The position numbers were made by a program, and so were the translations under genes. 64,000 bases of DNA from assembly GCF_002807035.1 (NCBI RefSeq), contig NZ_NIUC01000002.1:1393267-1457266 (forward strand), written 5' to 3'. The notes beneath the pieces were generated by a model that searched no databases, was not told where the DNA came from, and worked only from the letters and a program-made list of their open reading frames with translations. Positions 1-6,644 of this stretch are shown piece after piece. Within the stretch, counting starts at the first letter, position 1. Each line of letters opens with the position of its first letter. The stretch comes from Algoriphagus formosus (GTDB taxonomy: Bacteria > Bacteroidota > Bacteroidia > Cytophagales > Cyclobacteriaceae).

Positions 1-305
1 TCTTCATATACTTTTAAGCTCAAAGGCTGAGTTTCGCGGGCAGCGTAAGCAGCTTTTACGCGCTCTTCAAATCGTGTCCTTTTCACTTCATATACATCAG
101 CACCTGCCGTAACTTCTACTTCCGGTAACTGCATAAATCGATTAAGGAGCCCCATGGCTTGACGACCAACTCCAATGAATCCCAAGCGTACAGTCTTTTG
201 GAAGTTGGACCGCTTGGAATGAGCGAAAGAAAAGCCCGGTGCTAAACTGAGACCTGCTCCAGCCAAGGCACTGGTCAGGAAGAATTTTCTTCTGGAAATA
301 GCCAT
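1..305 (-). CDS. Gfo/Idh/MocA-family oxidoreductase, Tat-exported (N-terminal part only)
   Basis: The gene runs off the left edge; about 101 residues are visible. It starts with a twin-arginine leader (MAISRRKFFLTSALAGAG) and then, after FQKTVRLGFIGVGRQAMG, shows the beta-alpha-beta dinucleotide fold (GFIGVGRQAMG) typical of Gfo/Idh/MocA NAD(P)-dependent oxidoreductases. The SRRKFF leader predicts export in folded form with bound cofactor. It is divergent from the oxyR-like gene, with a 160-bp AT-rich intergenic region. The substrate cannot be told from this part; many Bacteroidota members act on sugars or cyclitols. Fold assignment is good; function is open. Confidence 0.85.
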   Translation of the reverse strand, partial: MAISRRKFFLTSALAGAGLSLAPGFSFAHSKRSNFQKTVRLGFIGVGRQAMGLLNRFMQLPEVEVTAGADVYEVKRTRFEERVKAAYAARETQPLSLKVYE

Positions 306-465
306 AATTTTAGGTTTAAAGGGTTATTGATTTGGAATTTAATCAATCCCATTATAAAATCCTGTTCTTTTTGACAAAAGGCGATCCATGAACAAGGATT
401 TCAAATCCTAGTTTTGATTGAACTCTTTGGACTTTTTCTAACTTAGAATATCATATTTTAACCTT

Positions 466-1398
466 ATGACTATACAGCAACTCGAGTATTTGATAGCGGT
501 GGATAAACACCGACACTTTGGGCAGGCCGCTGAGTCCTGTTTTGTGACTCAACCTACGCTAAGCGCCCAATTGAGCAAATTGGAGCGAGAGCTTGAAGTG
601 ATTCTTTTTGACCGGAGCAAAATGCCGGTAATTCCGACTGAGATCGGGGTACAGATTATCGCTCAAGCCAAACGAGTGGTATCAGAAAGTAAGGGCATTT
701 ATGAATTGGTCGCTCAGCTAAAAGGCGATATTTCAGGAACTATCAAGCTGGGTATCATTCCTACGCTTGCGCCTTATTTGCTTCATTTGTTTGTGAGAGG
801 TTTTTTGGAAAAATACCCCAACGTGAAGCTCGAGGTACAGGAGATGGTCACTGAGGAGGTCGTGCGCCAACTGAAAAACGATGAACTGGATCTGGGAATC
901 ATCGTGACACCTCTGGATGAGAATGGCATTGTGGAAAAGCCGATGTTTTACGAGAAATTTTATGCCTACCTGTCCAAGGATCATCCTTTGTTGGATAAAA
1001 AAGAAATTACCGCTTCTGAGATTAAATCAAATGATCTTTGGGTGCTGCAGCAGGGGCATTGTTTTCGGGATCAGGTAATCAATTTTTGTGATCAGACGGC
1101 CAGCGGACCAGAAAACTTTCACTATGAAAGTGGTTCGCTAGAAGGTCTGCGAAATATGGTCAACCGATACAAAGGAGTTACCCTTCTTCCTGAATTGGCG
1201 ACACATGATCTTTCACCGGAGGAAAAAAGTAGATTGAGACCATTCAAAGGTCAGTCCCCAACTCGAGAGGTCAGTATTATCCTGAATAGAAGCTTCCTGA
1301 AGCAAAAATTGGTGGAGCTCCTTTACCGGGAAATAACAGAGGCCATCCCACATGAGATGACCTCCAAAGCTCACGGAAAAATCGTCCGGTTCAAATAG
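466..1398 (+). CDS. oxyR: Hydrogen peroxide-sensing LysR regulator OxyR
   Basis: A 310-residue LysR-type regulator: N-terminal winged helix-turn-helix (residues 1-60, QAAESCFVTQPTLSAQLSKL) followed by a periplasmic-binding-protein-like sensor domain. The sensor holds the redox pair in GHCFRDQVINFC, with cysteines at residues 199 and 208, the same numbers and spacing as in E. coli OxyR, where they form the disulfide on peroxide exposure. It probably activates catalase/peroxiredoxin genes located elsewhere. It is transcribed alone; the next gene is convergent and ends one base away. Confidence 0.92.
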   Translation: MTIQQLEYLIAVDKHRHFGQAAESCFVTQPTLSAQLSKLERELEVILFDRSKMPVIPTEIGVQIIAQAKRVVSESKGIYELVAQLKGDISGTIKLGIIPTLAPYLLHLFVRGFLEKYPNVKLEVQEMVTEEVVRQLKNDELDLGIIVTPLDENGIVEKPMFYEKFYAYLSKDHPLLDKKEITASEIKSNDLWVLQQGHCFRDQVINFCDQTASGPENFHYESGSLEGLRNMVNRYKGVTLLPELATHDLSPEEKSRLRPFKGQSPTREVSIILNRSFLKQKLVELLYREITEAIPHEMTSKAHGKIVRFK

Positions 1399-1399
1399 G

Positions 1400-1858
1400 C
1401 TACTGCTTGGTCAGAATGTATTTGTCTGCCAGATCTCCTTCGATCTGCTTTCCTTCCATGTCCAGGTGCCAAATGCGGTTTTCTCCCACTTTGTACTTTC
1501 CGGGAGCCCCATCTAGCCCCGCAAGGGTAATGACAGAGCCATTTTCATCCCACTGAAAAGTACCTGTGACTTCTTCGGCTTCTGATTCCTTACCCAAATA
1601 GGTCGTTTTGTAGCTATAAGTACCATCATAATTGATAGTCAATTCTGTTTCTATTCCTTCGCAATCTGCACAGGGAAGTGTCCCTACATAAGTGCCTTCC
1701 CAATCCAGTGCATTCATGGAGTTATCACCCGGGCTTGGATTCATAGGGACTTCGATGGTTTCCGGAAAATCATCATTCACGGTCTCGGTGTTTTTCTCAC
1801 TCTGGCAAGAGAAGAAAATGAATAATGAGATTAGGGTTAAAAGATTGATCTTTCTCAT
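1400..1858 (-). CDS. NlpE-like copper resistance/envelope-stress lipoprotein
   Basis: Starting at MRKINLLTLISLF, the protein has a lipoprotein signal with lipobox FFSC, then an acidic linker and a domain beginning WEGTYVGTLPCADCEGIETE, which is the N-terminal NlpE fold with its CxxC pair. In E. coli NlpE senses copper and surface contact and signals to Cpx; Bacteroidota versions are usually single-domain and their partner is unknown. An upstream in-frame GTG/ATG-like extension (to 1885) would spoil the signal peptide, so the ATG at 1858 is preferred. It overlaps nothing and lies just after another minus-strand gene. Confidence 0.8.
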   Translation of the reverse strand: MRKINLLTLISLFIFFSCQSEKNTETVNDDFPETIEVPMNPSPGDNSMNALDWEGTYVGTLPCADCEGIETELTINYDGTYSYKTTYLGKESEAEEVTGTFQWDENGSVITLAGLDGAPGKYKVGENRIWHLDMEGKQIEGDLADKYILTKQ

Positions 1859-1874
1859 GTTATCTGGCTTGAAT

Positions 1875-2483
1875 TTATTCGCCAATTAAAGATTTTTTGT
1901 GGCTGCTTTCATAACCTACCACAACAATATTGGTCAGTTCTTTATTTCTAAGAAGTTTAGCTTTTTCTAGATCCAATTCAGCTAGTAGGCTTTGACCTGT
2001 ATTCTGAAAATATTCAGCTCTTTGCTCATAGAAATTGGCGAAATAGGGGTTTTCTTGGATCTGGGCATTTAATTTTTCAAGAATTTTACTTTCAGTATCG
2101 TAGCGCTCCGGAATGTAAAATCCGGTATTTTGATTTTTTACCATTTTAAACTGAACCGTCAACAAATATTCCTTTCCAAATGCTTCTTCTGGTATTAAGC
2201 TAGCCGTTCCTTTGGCTTCCATCAGATCCAAAGTTCGAAATACCTCTTGAGCAAGGGTTTCGCTTCCTCCCACCAATATTGGCTCTTTATTGAAATCTCC
2301 GTTTTCATCGAGGGAAAGCAAAAGCGTGACAGGCCCTTGCACTTTTTCGGCACGGAATTCCTGAGCATATCGCAGGTTTTTGGCTAGAAACTTATTGAAT
2401 TCTGAATAGGGATTAGATTCTTGGGCAAAGCCTGCTATAGAAAAAGCTACAACTAGGATTGTGGATAAAATTTGACGTCTCAT
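1875..2483 (-). CDS. Secreted TonB-C-like plus TPR-type protein (paralog 1 of 3)
   Basis: A 202-residue protein with a signal peptide (MRRQILSTILVVAFSIAGFAQ). The middle (about residues 45-115, VQGPVTLLLSLDENGDFNKEPILVGG) resembles the TonB C-terminal fold used in Bacteroidota periplasmic proteins, and the C-terminal part has helix pairs with a TPR look (ENPYFANFYEQRAEYFQNTG). Two paralogs follow upstream at 2599-3258 and 3544-4161, sharing layout and the phrase 'I/E-ENPF/Y...YxxRxExxxxxG'. No transmembrane anchor or ExbB/D genes are near, so an energy-transducing role is not supported. Exact function is unknown. Confidence 0.75.
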   Translation of the reverse strand: MRRQILSTILVVAFSIAGFAQESNPYSEFNKFLAKNLRYAQEFRAEKVQGPVTLLLSLDENGDFNKEPILVGGSETLAQEVFRTLDLMEAKGTASLIPEEAFGKEYLLTVQFKMVKNQNTGFYIPERYDTESKILEKLNAQIQENPYFANFYEQRAEYFQNTGQSLLAELDLEKAKLLRNKELTNIVVVGYESSHKKSLIGE

Positions 2484-2598
2484 GATATTGTGGATTAGTT
2501 TAGAACAAAATAAGAATTAAAAAATTAAAAATAAAGTGATTTATCTAATTCACAATTACTTATGGTAAAATTCCTCAAATTTCTGCTTGGAAAATCAA

Positions 2599-3258
2599 TC
2601 AGTTTATAGTTCCTGAAATACTGCGCCTTTGCACAACACTGAAAGACTTTATTTCAATTTTTGCAAGGGTATTTTGCTGAAGTTTCTGATAGGCAAGTAG
2701 ATCTGCTGTTGCCTCTTCCTCATGTTTGAGTTGGCGGTGAATCTGAGATCGTAATTCAAGGTAAGTAGGTTCAAAAGGCTTTTCCTCTACCAATCTGTCA
2801 GCCATTTTCAGTGCTTTTTCTGGTTTTCCTTTGTAAATCTGCCTAGTTACTGCTTCAATTTCTCCATTAGGGTTCTCAGGGTCTATCATCTCAAAACTAA
2901 AATAGATTTGGTATTTTTCATTTCTGCTTTCAGCGGGTATCATATCCGTTTGCCAAAGCGGTATAGCTTTTTCCAAGGCGGTTTCAACGGACTCTTTCAT
3001 AGATTTTGATTTAGATTCTGCAATCTCGTAAGACTTGATTTTTCCATGCGGATCAATTTCCAAATCCACTGCTACAAATCCTGTTTTCCTAGCTCTTAAG
3101 TCTTCTAATGGATAGCGAACATGGGAGCTAAGAACCTGTTTCCATACTTTCAAGGCTGCGTTTGAAGCATCCATATCTTGAGCTTGAGTAAAAATAGGTA
3201 GCACTAGAAGCAGAGCTGGAAAAATAGATAAGCAAAGCCTGAGGTTTCTTTTTTTCAT
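2599..3258 (-). CDS. Secreted TonB-C-like plus TPR-type protein (paralog 2 of 3)
   Basis: Start chosen at MKKRNLRLCLSIFPALLLV because it begins a clean signal peptide ending TQAQ; an in-frame start five codons upstream is less suited. Residues around 45-120 show the TonB-C-like strand pattern (GFVAVDLEIDPHGKIKSYEI), and the C-terminal 80 residues are TPR-like (PFEPTYLELRSQIHRQL). It shares its architecture with the genes on either side. A 37-bp piece of this gene (2846-2882) reappears at 3514-3550 with only two mismatches, so it took part in a local recombination. Function unknown. Confidence 0.75.
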   Translation of the reverse strand: MKKRNLRLCLSIFPALLLVLPIFTQAQDMDASNAALKVWKQVLSSHVRYPLEDLRARKTGFVAVDLEIDPHGKIKSYEIAESKSKSMKESVETALEKAIPLWQTDMIPAESRNEKYQIYFSFEMIDPENPNGEIEAVTRQIYKGKPEKALKMADRLVEEKPFEPTYLELRSQIHRQLKHEEEATADLLAYQKLQQNTLAKIEIKSFSVVQRRSISGTIN

Positions 3259-3327
3259 AAATCTTAACTGCATTTAGTTCACAATAGACTAAAGTATTTA
3301 TTAGTCAGCAAGCTTTTCACTAAAAAC

Positions 3328-3500
3328 TTAAACTCCAAACTGAGTCAAATGATGATCCAGGTTTTTATAAAAAAGATTATTCCACTCCTGAGCGGTTATT
3401 GCTCCAAAAGAGGGAGATTCCTTTCCTTCGAAATAATCAGAACCGAGTTCTTGGGTTTTCTTTAAGTAGCTGATCAAATTGCTTTTTCTGTTTTTACTTT
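3328..3500 (-). pseudogene. Duplicated 3' end of the DUF1569 gene
   Basis: Read on the minus strand, this stretch encodes LISYLKKTQELGSDYF...QFGV-stop, matching the last roughly 50 residues of the intact DUF1569 protein at 4235-4687 with few changes. It has no start codon and no N-terminal two thirds; upstream it breaks into unrelated sequence at about 3500. It is therefore a truncated copy left by a tandem duplication of the paralog/DUF1569 unit. The reading frame and stop are still intact, so the event is not ancient, but no expression signal is visible. Confidence 0.85.
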
Positions 3501-3513
3501 GTAGAACTACCGA

Positions 3514-3550
3514 GTTACTGCTTCAATTTCTCCATTGGGATTCTCAGGGT
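3514..3550 (-). repeat. 37-bp fragment copied from the neighbouring paralog gene
   Basis: These 37 bases match 2846-2882, inside the gene at 2599-3258, with 35 identities. The copy sits exactly at the 3' end of the gene at 3544-4161 and supplies that gene's stop codon in a different frame (CCC TGA instead of CCT GAG). It marks a recombination junction between the duplicated units. Confidence 0.85.
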
Positions 3551-4161
3551 GAAGATGGTGGTCTAGGCATGCCAAAAGCCGTCACTTCAGCATTAACCAA
3601 AATCTTCTTTTTTAATTGACGTGCTGTCATATAGTCTCTTTGAGATTCTTCGTTATTTCCCATTTGGCGGTGAATCTCGGACCGAGTCAAATAATCATCA
3701 GAGTAAAATGGGTTTTCTTCAATTTTTTGATCAATCAATGCCATTGCTTTTTCATATTTCTCTTTTTTTATCAGACGTTCCAGTTGAGCATACTTATCAG
3801 AAAAACCAGAGTTCCCCATTTGTGCAGAGAAACTAAATACCAACAAGTATTCTTCCCCAGCGGCGCGATCATCTAAAAAAGAAGGCCTCCAATTTTGAAT
3901 TATTAATTCCATTACTCTCATGCACTCCGTATTGAAAGTTTCAGTGGAGGCTTGCGAAACGAAAACGCTATCAGGAAGGCCTTCATTATTAATTTTTAAA
4001 GATAGAATCATTCTCCCTTTATTTCCATCAGATAATTCTCCTTTGGGAAATTGGAGGTTCTCAATAACAAATTGATTTAGATCGTCAAGAGGAGCTTGTT
4101 CTTGAGCTGCTGCTGGAAAAAGCACGAAGAACAAAAGACAAATAGAAATGAAAGACCGCAT
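3544..4161 (-). CDS. Secreted TonB-C-like plus TPR-type protein (paralog 3 of 3), altered C-terminus
   Basis: The start at MRSFISICLLFFVLFPAAAQ gives a proper signal peptide; in-frame codons further upstream would bury it. The body has the TonB-C-like segment (GRMILSLKINNEGLPDSVFV) and TPR-like helices (ENPFYSDDYLTRSEIHRQMG) seen in the two paralogs downstream. Its last residues (RPPSSP) and stop are formed where the gene joins a foreign 37-bp fragment of the 2599-3258 gene, so the original C-terminus was probably lost or replaced. It lies directly downstream of the DUF1569 gene (73 bp gap). Function unknown. Confidence 0.75.
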   Translation of the reverse strand: MRSFISICLLFFVLFPAAAQEQAPLDDLNQFVIENLQFPKGELSDGNKGRMILSLKINNEGLPDSVFVSQASTETFNTECMRVMELIIQNWRPSFLDDRAAGEEYLLVFSFSAQMGNSGFSDKYAQLERLIKKEKYEKAMALIDQKIEENPFYSDDYLTRSEIHRQMGNNEESQRDYMTARQLKKKILVNAEVTAFGMPRPPSSP

Positions 4162-4234
4162 TTTCTTTTTGAATACTATTTTATTCATCAAAGAAGAAAA
4201 ATTTACTGTAATTCCCAATTATTTCTCTCAAAAA

Positions 4235-4687
4235 CTAAACCCCAAATTGATTTAGGTGATGATCCAGGTGTTTATAAAAAAGATTATTCCACTCCTGAGC
4301 GGTCATTGCTCCAAAAGAAGGAGATTCCTTTCCTTCGAAATGCTCAGAACCGAGTTCTTGGGTTTTCTTTAAGTAGCTGATCAATTTGCTTTTTTCTTTT
4401 TCAAAATCCCGCCTGTCTGAAATAATAAAGACTGGAGCCGTTCGGGCATTTTTAGGATAAGGCTTTTCATTGACTACTCCCGATTTGACAAAAGTTTTGA
4501 GTAAAAAGCGCATCAAAGCGTTGGGTTTGGGATGCTTGTCGGTGTAGGCCATTTCATAAGCTACCGAGCAATGGGCAAGCATTTGATCTACACTCATTTT
4601 ACCCCATAAAGGCTGAGAATCGGGGTTCAGAGCCTCTATTCTTGCGGTCAGTTCATCTGTAACGGCTTGGTCAAAAATATTCTTCAT
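4235..4687 (-). CDS. DUF1569 (DinB-superfamily) protein
   Basis: A 150-residue cytosolic protein. Features of the DinB-like four-helix bundle are present: WGKMSVDQMLAHC near residues 28-40 and the C-terminal WNNLFYKHLDHHLNQFG, whose histidines would form the metal site. The family is widespread in Bacteroidota and includes putative metal-dependent transferases or thiol S-transferases, but no member close to this one is known to me to have a defined reaction. A partial copy of its 3' end lies at 3328-3500. Confidence 0.85.
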   Translation of the reverse strand: MKNIFDQAVTDELTARIEALNPDSQPLWGKMSVDQMLAHCSVAYEMAYTDKHPKPNALMRFLLKTFVKSGVVNEKPYPKNARTAPVFIISDRRDFEKEKSKLISYLKKTQELGSEHFEGKESPSFGAMTAQEWNNLFYKHLDHHLNQFGV

Positions 4688-4751
4688 AGTCTTTTTGGCT
4701 GGATTTAAGTCTAAGTTAAAATTTTTATGAGAAAATTTTTGAAAATAAATT

Positions 4752-4780
4752 GGTTTATATTGTAAACCTATTTATGTTTG
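4752..4780 (+). promoter_or_regulatory. Palindromic operator overlapping a Bacteroidota-type promoter
   Basis: A dyad GTTTATATTGTAAAC (4753-4767, extended by G/C pairs on both sides) lies where a -33 element would be. Twenty bases on, TATGTTTG (4773-4780) matches the -7 consensus TAnnTTTG perfectly, and the ATG at 4806 follows at a normal distance. The same palindrome recurs at 5673-5687 before the third gene of the cluster. The winged-helix gene at 5374 is the obvious candidate binder; this is inference. Confidence 0.65.
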
Positions 4781-4805
4781 TAGCGTTAGGTAATTAAAAA
4801 CAATT

Positions 4806-5381
4806 ATGGAAAAACAATTCAACAGTTCTGAGTCCTTGGCATTGATCACGGAAATGATCCAAAAGGCCAAAAAAGAAGCAGCCGGTGACGGGAGTTTCCA
4901 GTTTTTGCTTTGGGGCTGGGTGATTGCGATATGCAATTTTGGCCACTATGGATTGGCAAAGTCCGGTTTCGAAATGCCCTATGTGGTCTGGTTGGCGATT
5001 ATTCCTGCAAGTATCTGGAGCTTTACGCATGCCTATCGGGAAAGAAGAAAGGCCCGATTAAAATCTCACTTGGATGATATGCTTGGGCAATTGTGGATAA
5101 CTGTCTTCTCTGCCATGATTATCGTTTTGGCTTTTATGGGAACTTTGGGATTCAATCATAGTCCCGTCATTCTCGTACTGGCAGGAATTGGAGTTTTCTG
5201 CTCCGGAGCATTGATCAAAGACAAATCCGTAAAATTGGGAGGACTGGTTTTGTTCCTTGGCGCGATTGTCGGATTTTTGATGCCCATTGATGAGCAGTAC
5301 CTTGTTGCAGGAGTATCTATTGTGTTGGGATATCTCTTTCCTGGCTATTTGTTAAAAAGCAAATTCAAAAATCGTGTTTAA
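4806..5381 (+). CDS. Five-TM integral membrane protein linked to a winged-helix regulator
   Basis: A 191-residue protein with a short charged N-terminal cytosolic segment (residues 1-25) and about five hydrophobic spans (near 33-50, 58-75, 95-115, 120-138 and 145-180). I do not recognise a family with a known activity. It overlaps the following regulator gene by 8 bp, which indicates translational coupling. Pairs of a small membrane protein with an HTH_34-type regulator are common in Bacteroidota and may form an inducible envelope response, but there is no direct evidence for the signal. Confidence 0.75.
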   Translation: MEKQFNSSESLALITEMIQKAKKEAAGDGSFQFLLWGWVIAICNFGHYGLAKSGFEMPYVVWLAIIPASIWSFTHAYRERRKARLKSHLDDMLGQLWITVFSAMIIVLAFMGTLGFNHSPVILVLAGIGVFCSGALIKDKSVKLGGLVLFLGAIVGFLMPIDEQYLVAGVSIVLGYLFPGYLLKSKFKNRV

Positions 5382-5655
5382 GCCCTTAGATCCACTTCTT
5401 CATTCTCAATTGCGTCTGGCAGTGATGTCTTTGCTGATCAGTGTGGAAGAGGCAGAATTTACCTTTCTCAAAGAAAAAACCGAATCCACCGCTGGAAATC
5501 TTAGTGTGCAACTGGATAAACTCGAAAAGGCTGGGTATCTCGAGATCGAAAAATCCTTTCGTGGAAAGCGCCCGCTCACGACCTGCAAGATCACCAAAAA
5601 GGGAATCCAAGCTTTTGAGGCCTATGTGGATAACCTTAAAAATTATATACAGTAA
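5374..5655 (+). CDS. MarR/ArsR-like winged-helix regulator (HTH_34 type)
   Basis: A 93-residue single-domain winged helix. The pattern LRLAVMSLLISVEEAEFTFLK, then STAGNLSVQLDKLEKAGYLEI (recognition helix) and a basic wing (KSFRGKRPLTTCKI) matches the winged helix DNA-binding family of small Bacteroidota repressors. The start is GTG, overlapping the upstream membrane-protein gene by 8 bp. Two copies of a GTTTAnAnnnnTAAAC-type palindrome, one before the operon and one just after this gene, are likely its operators, giving autorepression plus control of the gene at 5699. Confidence 0.85.
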   Translation: MFKPLDPLLHSQLRLAVMSLLISVEEAEFTFLKEKTESTAGNLSVQLDKLEKAGYLEIEKSFRGKRPLTTCKITKKGIQAFEAYVDNLKNYIQ

Positions 5656-5672
5656 AAAATTTTCTCAATTTA

Positions 5673-5687
5673 GTTTATAACATAAAC
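5673..5687 (+). promoter_or_regulatory. Second copy of the palindromic operator
   Basis: GTTTATAACATAAAC is a 15-bp dyad, close to the one at 4753-4767 in both arms and flanks (both continue with CC and AATTTA/TATTTA). It lies 11 bp before the ATG of the gene at 5699, so binding there could block transcription or translation start of that gene. Confidence 0.6.
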
Positions 5688-5698
5688 CAATTTACATC

Positions 5699-6424
5699 AT
5701 GAAAACGAACTCTAAAATTTTCGCAACCATCCTAATGATCACTTTAATGGCTATGGGCTATCCTCAAGAGCTCAGAAAGATGAACTATCGGGCCTATTTG
5801 GAGACCAACAAGGAGCAATGGAAACAAAATGTAGCTATGGCCATGCTTGAGGCGCAAAAGAATCCATCTCCTGAGGCAGAGTGGCAACTGGCACTCACAG
5901 AATATGGCCTGCTGAATGCATCGATGGCTGATGAGGATGAGGACCTCTTCGATGCCTATTCAGAAAGCTTGGAGGAGCGTCTGGATGAACTCAAGAAGTC
6001 AGGTCCCCATCAGGCAGAAGCGAAGGCTTTGCTATCCGGCCTATATGGATTTCAGATTGCCTTCAGCCCTTTCAAAGGCATGACGCTGGGTGGCAAAAGC
6101 TCCAAACTCCTAGAACAAGCCATGGAAGAGGCTCCTGAGAGTCCCATCGTCCTGAAGTTGTATGCAAGCAATAAATATTTCACCCCAAGTATGTGGGGAG
6201 GAGATGTGGAAGAAGCTCGGCGGGCTTTTGAAAAGTCTAATGCAAACTTCGAAAAGCAAGGGATAGAAGACAATTGGATGTACTTGGATAATCTTGCCTG
6301 GCTGGGACTTATTCATCAAGAAAATGGGCAAAAAGAAGCTGCCAAGGCAGTTTGGGAGAAAGCTCTTGCACAAGAACCCAACTTCTATTGGGTCAAGGAA
6401 GGATTGCTTCCTGGATTAGATTGA
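5699..6424 (+). CDS. Secreted TPR-type protein
   Basis: A 241-residue protein with a signal peptide (MKTNSKIFATILMITLMAMGYPQ) followed by helical repeats of TPR type, clearest near residues 125-150 (LLEQAMEEAPESPIVLKLYASNKYF), 160-180 and 195-235 (WLGLIHQENGQKEAAKAVWEKALAQEPN). No catalytic domain is seen. It follows the membrane-protein/regulator pair and has the same palindrome in front, so it probably belongs to that regulon. A strong hairpin terminator closes the cluster. Confidence 0.75.
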   Translation: MKTNSKIFATILMITLMAMGYPQELRKMNYRAYLETNKEQWKQNVAMAMLEAQKNPSPEAEWQLALTEYGLLNASMADEDEDLFDAYSESLEERLDELKKSGPHQAEAKALLSGLYGFQIAFSPFKGMTLGGKSSKLLEQAMEEAPESPIVLKLYASNKYFTPSMWGGDVEEARRAFEKSNANFEKQGIEDNWMYLDNLAWLGLIHQENGQKEAAKAVWEKALAQEPNFYWVKEGLLPGLD

Positions 6425-6445
6425 TTTAGAGGTCTTTACACTGAA

Positions 6446-6478
6446 AAAACAGCGGTCATTGGCCGCTGTTTTTTTTTA
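6446..6478 (+). terminator. Rho-independent terminator
   Basis: Arms AACAGCGG (6448-6455) and CCGCTGTT (6463-6470) form an 8-bp stem followed by an unbroken run of T, and A bases precede it. It ends the cluster 4806-6424. Confidence 0.9.
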
Positions 6479-6535
6479 GTTATGCTGCTTCTCCAGAAGC
6501 TGCATCTTCACTTTTATAAATATCCAGAGTCAAAA

Positions 6536-6619
6536 GGATTGCGGAATTCTGTGAGTGCAGACAATCACAGAGGCGGAGGATTGAGAAATTCTGTGAGTGG
6601 AGACACTCACAGAGGCAGT
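6536..6619. repeat. Two tandem 42-bp units, each with an inner hairpin
   Basis: Units 6536-6577 and 6578-6619 both begin GGATTG, contain ATTCTGTGAGTG, and then an arm ending TCACAGAGGC. In unit 2 the arms CTGTGAGTG and CACTCACAG pair perfectly (9 bp, 4-base loop); unit 1 has one mismatch. They lie between convergent genes, past the terminator. Two adjacent copies without spacers rule out CRISPR; a REP-like intergenic element is more likely. Confidence 0.8.
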
Positions 6620-6644
6620 AGTTTCTCGAGGAACAAGTTTTTTT

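Noticed and set aside
2487..2556. Loose inverted repeat ATTGTGGATTAG/CTAATTCACAAT as a mobile element end
   Set aside because: Arms are 46 bp apart in AT-rich DNA, one mismatch, no target duplication or second copy seen.
6536..6619. Start of a CRISPR array
   Set aside because: Only two directly adjacent copies, no spacers and no cas genes.
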